Part shown: positions 57,243-64,000 of the stretch, in pieces
Numbering within the stretch: the stretch's first letter is position 1
Layout: each line of letters opens with the position of its first letter
Assembly (NCBI GenBank): GCA_020912385.1
Contig: CP087206.1
Span: 496,001-560,000, forward strand
Length of the DNA: 64,000 nucleotides
Direction: 5' to 3'
Origin: Neofusicoccum parvum
Lineage: Eukaryota > Ascomycota > Dothideomycetes > Botryosphaeriales > Botryosphaeriaceae
Program-made: the position numbers and the translations under genes
Notes under the pieces: model-generated
Databases searched by the model: none
What the model saw: the letters and a program-made list of their open reading frames with translations, nothing else
What the model was told of the DNA's origin: nothing

Positions 57243-60003
57243 ATGAGTCTCCAGGTCCGGGGGCTGCGTGCGCTCGCGACCCTGCGCCCGCTGTCGCGGT
57301 GCGGCGGACGCCTTGGAGTAGAACCTCTGCGCAGCGGCGTCGCGCCCCTATCGCCGCCGTTTGGCGCGGCGTCTGCCCGCACATATGCACGCATCTGCAG
57401 TGCGAGAGGCTCTTTGTCTCGGCTCAGCGTGTGTACCACCAGAGCGGGTGTCCGCCAAGCCCTGGAGGCCGCCCCGCAGCGCTGCCTTGAACCCCGCCGC
57501 CAGCAGCGAGCTGTCCACACCACCACACCAGCATCCACCGCCGCCGCAATGGATCCCGAAGTTCTCAAGCATTATCTGGCCGATAGCCCGCCTACGGTCG
57601 TGCCGTTGGCCATCAAGCCCCACTTTGAGGCTCTCAACGATCAGCAGAAGCTCTACTCTCACTATCTCTCCATGTCAGCTCGCCCCGCGCCTGTACGCCC
57701 GCCCGCCGTAGTTCGCGAGTGCTCGCCTGAGCTGTGCATAGCTGCGCTGGGCCGCTACAAGAATAGCAGCATGTGCCTGCACACGTCTGCGTCGTGAAGC
57801 TGTGTCATTCGCACATTCACTTGGAGGCATCTCTGCCTGCTACAGCTATGTCTTAAGCCAGAGCTACGGCCACTTCCTTTGTCTTTGTACTTGTGACATT
57901 GGCTAGTGAGCTTCTTGTTGGACCTGACGCCTGTACTAAGCACAGCATCGGCGATCATTCCCGAACTGTCGGCGTGGCACAGGAGACCTGCATGCTTGTG
58001 CTCTGCTAACAGCTACCAGTGCTTGCCTCGCCGGTACCCGTATTGTCCTCCGTCAAATTTCCCCCGAATCCGAACACATCTACGATTTCATTGTCACTCT
58101 CCACCGTCATTACAAGGGTGATTGGAAGAAGGCGCAGAAGGATGCCGGTCTGTCGGACGATGAGCTCAAGGCATTCCTTGACTACTCGGCCCAGTTCCTC
58201 GGAAATGCCGGCAATTACAAGAGCTTCGGAGACTCCAAGTTCGTGCCGCGCCTTGAGTCCAGGCAGCTGAAGGCCCTCGCTACCCTGACTCCGGAGACGC
58301 TGCAGCTCTATGAGAAGTTCAAGGACGGCATCTTTGCCAACAAGAACGTCGGAGAGATGCACCTTGGATACCCAGACGCCGGCCACCTGTCTACATACTA
58401 CCCGGACTCGCCGGATATCACGAAGGAGGAGATTACCATCCTCAGTGACTTCTTAGAGAGCAAGAAACTACTCCCGGAGAACACCAGGATCAGGAAAACC
58501 AAGGACGGATTCGAAGTCCTGATCGCATCTGCGTTGGACGCTCCGTCAAAGGATCAGAAAGACATTCCAGAATCTGAGTGGGAGCTGGATGGCAAGCTGA
58601 AGGGCAAGAAGCTCAAGCTTGTCTTTGGCGATTACTCCAAGGAGATGGCTACTATCGCTGACGCCATCAAGAAAGCTCGGCAATATGCCGGTAATGACAC
58701 CGAGAAGTCCATGCTGGACGCTTATGAGAAGTCGTTCATTACGGGTTCGCTCGAAGCATACAAAGACAGCCAAAGGTTTTGGATCAGAGACAAGGGCCCG
58801 ATGGTGGAGACTGACATTGGGTTCGTGGAGACCTACCGTGACCCTCATGGCATCCGTGGTGAGTGGGAGGGCTTCGTCGCGATGGTCAACAAGGAGAGGA
58901 CCAGAGCCTTCGGCAATCTAGTCGAAGCCGCTCCTTCTCTCATTCCTCGCCTGCCTTGGGAGAAGGAGTTTGAGAAGGACACGTTCCTCAGTCCTGACTT
59001 CACATCTCTTGAGGTCCTTACCTTTGCCGGCAGCGGCATTCCCGCCGGTATCAACATTCCCAACTACGATGACATCCGCCAAAAGGAAGGATTCAAGAAC
59101 GTCAGCTTGGGCAATGTGTTGTCTGCGAAGGCACCTAATGAGCCCATCCCGTTCATCAAGGACAGCGATGATCAAGTCTACAGGAAATTCCGTGACCCCT
59201 CATTCGAGGTTCAAGTCGGACTTCATGAGCTACTCGGCCATGGCTGCGGCAAGCTCTTGCAAGAGACGGCTCCTGGAGAGTACAACTTTGACGTTAAGAA
59301 CCCTCCCGTCAGCCCAATCACCAACAAGCCTGTGACGACGTGGTACAAGCCTGGTCAGACTTGGGGCTCGGTATTTGGTCCTGTTGCTGCCAGCTATGAG
59401 GAGTGTCGCGCTGAGTGCGTCGCCATGGCGCTGTCCTGCGATTTCGACATTCTCAAGATCTTTGGATTTGGCTCTGGCGAGACGGATATCAATGGTGAGG
59501 CTGGCGATGTGCTGTACGCAGGCTACCTCAGCATGGCTCGTGCAGGCATTGCTGCGCTTGAGTTCTGGGACCCCAAGTCGCGCAAGTGGGGACAGGCGCA
59601 CATGCAGGCCCGTTACTCGATCCTACGCACCTTCCTGAACGCTGGCAAGGAGTTCTGCGAGCTTGAGTACACGAAGGACGACCTATCGGATCTTACGATC
59701 CGCCTCGAGAGGAGCAAGATTCTTAGCCTTGGTCGTCCGGCTGTTGAAAAGTACCTCCAGCTGTTGCATATCTACAAGGCGACGGCAGACGTGGAGGCTG
59801 GCACCAAGATGTACAACGACATCACGCACGTGGATGACTTCTTCGCGAGCAAGGTCAGGCCGGTGGTTCTCTCCAAGAAGCAGCCCAGGAAGGTGTTTGT
59901 CCAGGCGAACACGATCCCCGAGGGAGACAAGGTGACCTTGAAGGAGTACGAGGCGACTCCTGAGGGCATGATCCAGAGCTACGCGGACAGGGAGTATATC
60001 TAA
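57243..60003 (+). CDS. Dipeptidyl peptidase III (M49 zinc metallopeptidase)
   Basis: Exons 57243-57673 and 58020-60003, 804 residues; the 346-nt intron has the weak donor GTCAGC and a GCTAAC branch site. The M49 motif HELLGH is at 546-551 and the second motif EECRAE at 604-609, so the zinc site (two His, one Glu) is complete. It removes dipeptides from peptide N-termini. Residues 1-102 form an Arg/Ala/Ser-rich extension resembling a mitochondrial presequence. A second in-frame ATG at 57549, in good context (GCCGCAATGG), begins MDPEVLKHYLADSPP, the usual cytosolic start, giving 702 residues. Two isoforms from one gene are plausible. Confidence 0.95.
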
Positions 60004-60354
60004 GGGCGGCGTGAATTGGTGTATGGAGTTGGCAACCCATGACAGGCATGTAGCATCCAGAACAGGAAGCCAAAAATGATTACATGAAAATGAATGAATC
60101 TGAGCGGACCCATACTGCCTAATCAAAGACGGAAAGGCGCACGATAACAGATTAAGTTGACGGCAGACGTGCGTCCCGTCGCGTGGGAGAAAGTGACGTG
60201 GGCCTCGGTGATCGGCCGATCGTGGAGCGCCAGGGCGCGTCGCCGCACACGCGCCGCGGACATGCAGCAGCCCCAGCACAACACTCCTCCCCCACAACGC
60301 CGACCGGAAGAGCCATGCTTGGCTCGAACTGCCCGCTGAACCGTCTGGCGCATT
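60004..60354. promoter_or_regulatory. DPP III 3' flank and SLD3 promoter
   Basis: 351 bp. If transcription starts early, upstream ATGs near 60262 and 60315 would open uORFs, the latter overlapping the SLD3 start. No separate gene seen. Confidence 0.4.
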
Positions 60355-63347
60355 ATGGTGTCAGCGACGAAACACGACCCCCTTGCCGCTGCGCAGCGCC
60401 CAGCCGCTTCTTCGTCCGCCGCAAAGACACGCGAGCCGCATCCCGCTACAGCTGAATCCCGGAAGCGCAAGAGAGGCGACAATAGCCCCACCGCCTTGAC
60501 CCAAAAATCCATAACGATACGCGTGCGTATATACGCTTCTGCAGCCGCGCCGCGATGCTCCACAATGTTAACGCGAATTGCTGTGCCAGCCATGTCCCAC
60601 CTCGCCGTATGACCGACCAATCACCCTGGCACCCGTCAAGCTCATAGAGCGCTCCCAATTACCTCTCTCCTTCCTCGACCTCGCCGGCTCTTCTTCGATC
60701 GTACCGTCCACCCGCCTCTTCTCCGCGTACGTCGAGGCGCTCGAGCGCCAGAGCACCGACGACGACGAATTGCCTCCAACGCCCAAGGTTCTGATAACGC
60801 GCCTCGAGGCGGACGGAAGCTTGTATGCGGTCGAGCGGGTGCAGTATGGGACGTACGCGCTGTGCAAGCTCAGCGCCTGGGTGAAGGAGGCGGACGTAGG
60901 CAGCGTGCCCGCGTTCGCGGAGGGTTTGGCGTACACGCAGCCGCTGAAGGCGCTGAAGAAGGACGATGGCAAGGGTGCTTGGTGGCAGCGCGCTGCCGTG
61001 TCCGCGTCGGGCGAGGCTGCTGCGGAGCAGAAGGGAGGGCTCACGCCGCGGATATCCATGCGTCGTCCGGTCCCCAATATCGTGCACACAGGTCCCCAGA
61101 GGCAGGAGGAAACGGATCCCTTCGTGGACTCGGCACGGCAGCCGGCGTTCGCCGGGCAGGACCCTGTCGATATCCCGCAGGAACGTCCGCAGACGGCGGA
61201 GGAGGTGTTCCAGGCGATTGTGCAGCAGTATCTTGAGGCATTGTATCTTTCGAAGACGTCACTGGCTTTCTTCGCCAAGGGACCGATGTCGAGAGCTAGG
61301 GCTGCGTTTACCTCGAAGGATAATGCTGGTATGAAGATGGGGGATCTGGCTGCGTTCATGCGGTCGATACTACTCCAACCGGGGCCTATGGATAAGAAGC
61401 ATAGGGAAAAATTGCCGGAGATTATCAAGTCCATGCCACTGCCAGGTCTGTCCGATGATGAGGATATGGCTGCGGCGAAACCAGAGAAGAAGGCGAAAAA
61501 GAGCAAGAGCAAAAAAGTAAAGCCAAGCAAAGAGGGGTTGTATCCTGGTGAGGAGGATTACGTCAAGAAATGGTGGGTACAAGACCGATCTGGATCGCCT
61601 CATGGACAAGGGGAGTCGGTTGGAGATGCTCTAAAGAGAAGACTGGGCGAGCTACGCGTCAGAGAATCCATGGCACAGATCATTCTCGTGCTTGAGGTCT
61701 TAGCTCTCGAGTCGTCGCCGTCCTTCCAGACTACAGATCAAGAAGAGACACAGCAGGACGAGACTCAAGGGGAATCGCAAGCAGCATTGGTCAAGAAACG
61801 GAAGCCGAAAAAGCCTCAAGACCTCAACGTGCTTCTCGATCTTCTTTTGGATAGGCTGTGTATCTGGCAGTCTGTAGAACAGGATGAGACACTCGTCAAG
61901 GTTTCCAAACCTGGCAGCGGGAACAACAGCGCTCTTACGCCTAACTCAAGCAAGTCTGGGACTTCAGACAAACTCAAGAATTTCTGTGTAGAAGTGATTC
62001 TGCCATTGTAAGTCTTGTTACCTCTTGTTTTGCCTTTCTCTAATCTTACTGACCCATTTCAGCTATATGAGTCGATTACCTGAGAAAGCTGCTGCCATCA
62101 ACAAGAGACTTGGCGGGCCCAGCGCATCTCCGGCAAAACCTTCAGGCTCTGGATCAAGTAGCCACCGAAGCAAGCCAGGCGAAGCCGCCGTACGCAAAGA
62201 TCCACGCTCCGCGCAGAAGAAGCGGCGGCCACTCTCTCGCGTGGCTACGGAGAACGCAGCCCACCAACCGCAGCGGCCCCCCTCGCTCACCCGCTCCTCC
62301 ACAGATCCGCTACTCCCTCCCACCTTCAAACGCGAAGGCAGCGAAGCACCCTCCCTCTCCTCTATCCCCTCCCTCAAAGACTCCCAAACTTCATCCAGCC
62401 GCAACTCGCTCTCCCAGTTCGAGCGCTTCTCGCGCCGCCAAATCGACCTCGAAGCCATGTCCAAGGCCAACGAAGCCAAGCTCAAGAAAAAGGCGCACAT
62501 CGAGCAGGAGCTCGAAAAAGCAATCGGCACGCTCCGCAAGCCCAACCGCGGCGCCGCCCTCAAAGACGTCGCCGCCGACACGGACAACCGCCGCCTCTCC
62601 CGCAAGCCGGCCACCACAACACGCAAGCCCGCCGCCGCCATCCTCGTCGGCGCCACCCCCAAGCGCGGCAGGAAGACCAAGGACATCGTCCAGCAGCAGG
62701 CCACGCCGAACTACCGCTGGCCCCCGGGCATGGCGGCGCTCGACCCGGACGACGACGTCGCGCCGCCGCCGCCCAGCTCGGACGCGGTCGTGCCGTCGTC
62801 GGCGATCCGGCCGACCAGCGCCGTCCCGGCCTCGGCCGCCAGGAGCGTGGCGCCGTCGTCGTCGACACTGCCGTCGCGCACCCAGCGCGGCGCCGGCCCG
62901 GCCGTCGAGGATACCCCGTCGCGCGGCCCGGCCGGCAAGACCGTCCACTGGCTCTTCCCGCCCAGCAGCGGCGACAGGGGCGCCGGCGTGGCGGCCACGC
63001 CCGAGGCGGGAGTGTCGCGGCTGGCGGAGAAGCTGGCGGCTGGCGCCAAGGGGGCGTTGCTGCGGCCGCCGAAGCCGCCGCCGGCGTTTAGGTTGCCGGG
63101 GGAGGGGGTGGGGAGGGGTGGTGTGGAGGACGAGGGGGAGGAGAGCGAGGATGAGTTTAGGGGCGTGGCGGCGATGTTGAGGACGCCGACGAAGGTGGGG
63201 AGGAAGGCGTGGGAGGTGATGGAGACGCCGGTGAGGGGAGAGGGTGAGGGGGGGTGGGGAGGGGAAGGGGAAGGAGAAAGAGGGGGTGGAGGTGGAGGAG
63301 TCGAGGGAGGTGGAGAGGGGGGAGGGGAGTACGGGGGAGGGAAGTAA
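60355..63347 (+). CDS. SLD3: DNA replication initiation regulator Sld3
   Basis: Exons 60355-60522, 60590-62007 and 62063-63347, 956 residues; introns 67 and 55 nt. The first intron joins QKSITIR to PCPTSPYDRPITLAPVKL; without it the main frame has no ATG. The Cdc45-binding core includes EVFQAIVQQYLEALYLSKTS, LAFFAKGPMSRARAAF, a Lys-rich loop (KKAKKSKSKKVKPSK), LGELRVRESMAQIILVLEVL and CVEVILPFYMSRLPEKAAAI. This is the fungal Sld3 domain; it loads Cdc45 on Mcm2-7 after CDK and DDK signalling. The Ser/Thr/Pro-rich C-terminal half holds S/TP sites for CDK. The final ~40 residues are almost only Gly and Glu, encoded by a purine-only tract. Confidence 0.9.
63232..63345 (+). repeat. Polypurine G/A tract at the SLD3 3' end
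   Basis: Over about 110 nt the plus strand is nearly all G and A, with many GGGG runs and only a few T or C interruptions. It encodes the Gly/Glu C-terminus of Sld3. The sequence could form G-quadruplex or triplex DNA. Confidence 0.75.
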
Positions 63348-64000
63348 GGAGGTTTCGATTTACAGTGCTTTGGGATGGGATGACGATGTGGACGAGCTGG
63401 CGTAGAGAGGGTTAGGCGGCTTCTTCGCTCTTTCGGTCTTTGAGCATAATGCGAGGGGTGGGTAGCATATGGAGGAGTGCATTGCATGGTCGGGCATTGG
63501 TTGGAGTTCATGGTGTGTTGCACCGGTATAGAGACGCGCACGGCGCACGGAATATCGAAAGCATGCAAAGTAGACTAGCGTTATCATTGCCATTAACTCA
63601 CTCCAAATTCGTTGGTGTGGATCTGTAGCATTTACTTGGATGCCTTTGATATGTGGACTATGTGTTGAGTACTTGCAGGTTCGAACAGGGTGAGAAAGCA
63701 AGCTAAACAGTGGTGTTCTATCGAACTTGCAGTTTAGGTGACTAAGTGCTAGGCCCAAGCTACCTTCATCATCATGGGGCTTCTTGTCACAACACGGAGA
63801 GGTGAATGGGGTTGCATGATTGTAAGGAGTTCACAAAGCGAGTAAACACTTTGGATCTTCTTATTTCGTGATTCTGTATGTTGGGCCAGGACAGGAATGT
63901 GTGGATTTGGTTGTTCATCAATTGTGCGAAGTTCCTCACCCTCCCCTTTCACCAAATAAAAAAAAACATCTACGGTACATCTTCCCCACTCTCGTATCCT
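63348..64000. other. Intergenic region at the right edge
   Basis: 653 bp after the SLD3 stop. No gene supported; a minus-strand open frame at 63360-63758 has no ATG start and no conserved look. Confidence 0.4.

Noticed and set aside
60310..60345. B-box-like sequence on the minus strand
   Set aside because: The flanking bases do not form a T-arm stem, so no tRNA.

Overview
The window is a gene-dense nuclear stretch from a filamentous ascomycete (Pezizomycotina; I favour Dothideomycetes, but cannot prove the class). The evidence is short GT..AG introns, mostly 49-90 nt, with CTRAC-like branch points; fungal families such as Zn2Cys6 factors, verprolin, Sld3, Tim54, Hir1 and Mob2; an intron-rich beta-tubulin gene; and high GC in coding exons. 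I joined exons by reading frame, splice sites and family continuity. Exon positions are given in each entry. No tRNA, rRNA or CRISPR was seen.

Layout. 1-6.4 kb: end of a charged low-complexity protein gene, a mitochondrial stomatin-like protein, and kynurenine formamidase. 6.7-10.8 kb is the most accessory-looking part. It holds an intronless orphan gene with an ADP-ribosyltransferase-like sequence block, bracketed by two inverted copies of a hairpin repeat; a second uncharacterised gene; and a 5'-truncated gene relic. 11.6-21 kb: a six-exon Zn2Cys6 regulator, ARF1, a WBP4-like zinc-finger gene divergent from TIM54. 21-26 kb: a decayed third hairpin copy, then a Rieske oxygenase and a secreted GMC oxidoreductase in tandem on the minus strand. 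27-45 kb: HIR1, an unnamed mitochondrial membrane protein, verprolin, rhomboid protease PCP1, two small uncharacterised genes, a CXXC zinc-binding protein (DUF866) and a PPR-like mitochondrial protein. 45-64 kb: MOB2, LEO1, an AAAP amino-acid permease, OPI3, beta-tubulin, DPP III and SLD3.

Most genes are core housekeeping genes with no shared pathway. Two patterns recur. Six head-to-head gene pairs share intergenic regions of 221-455 bp, and at least six genes encode mitochondrial or possibly mitochondrial proteins (SLP2-like, TIM54, the 31-kb gene, PCP1, the PPR-like protein, and the long form of DPP III). The clearest undescribed-looking structure is the roughly 79-bp hairpin repeat family: three copies, each with a 33-nt loop, two of them flanking the orphan gene.
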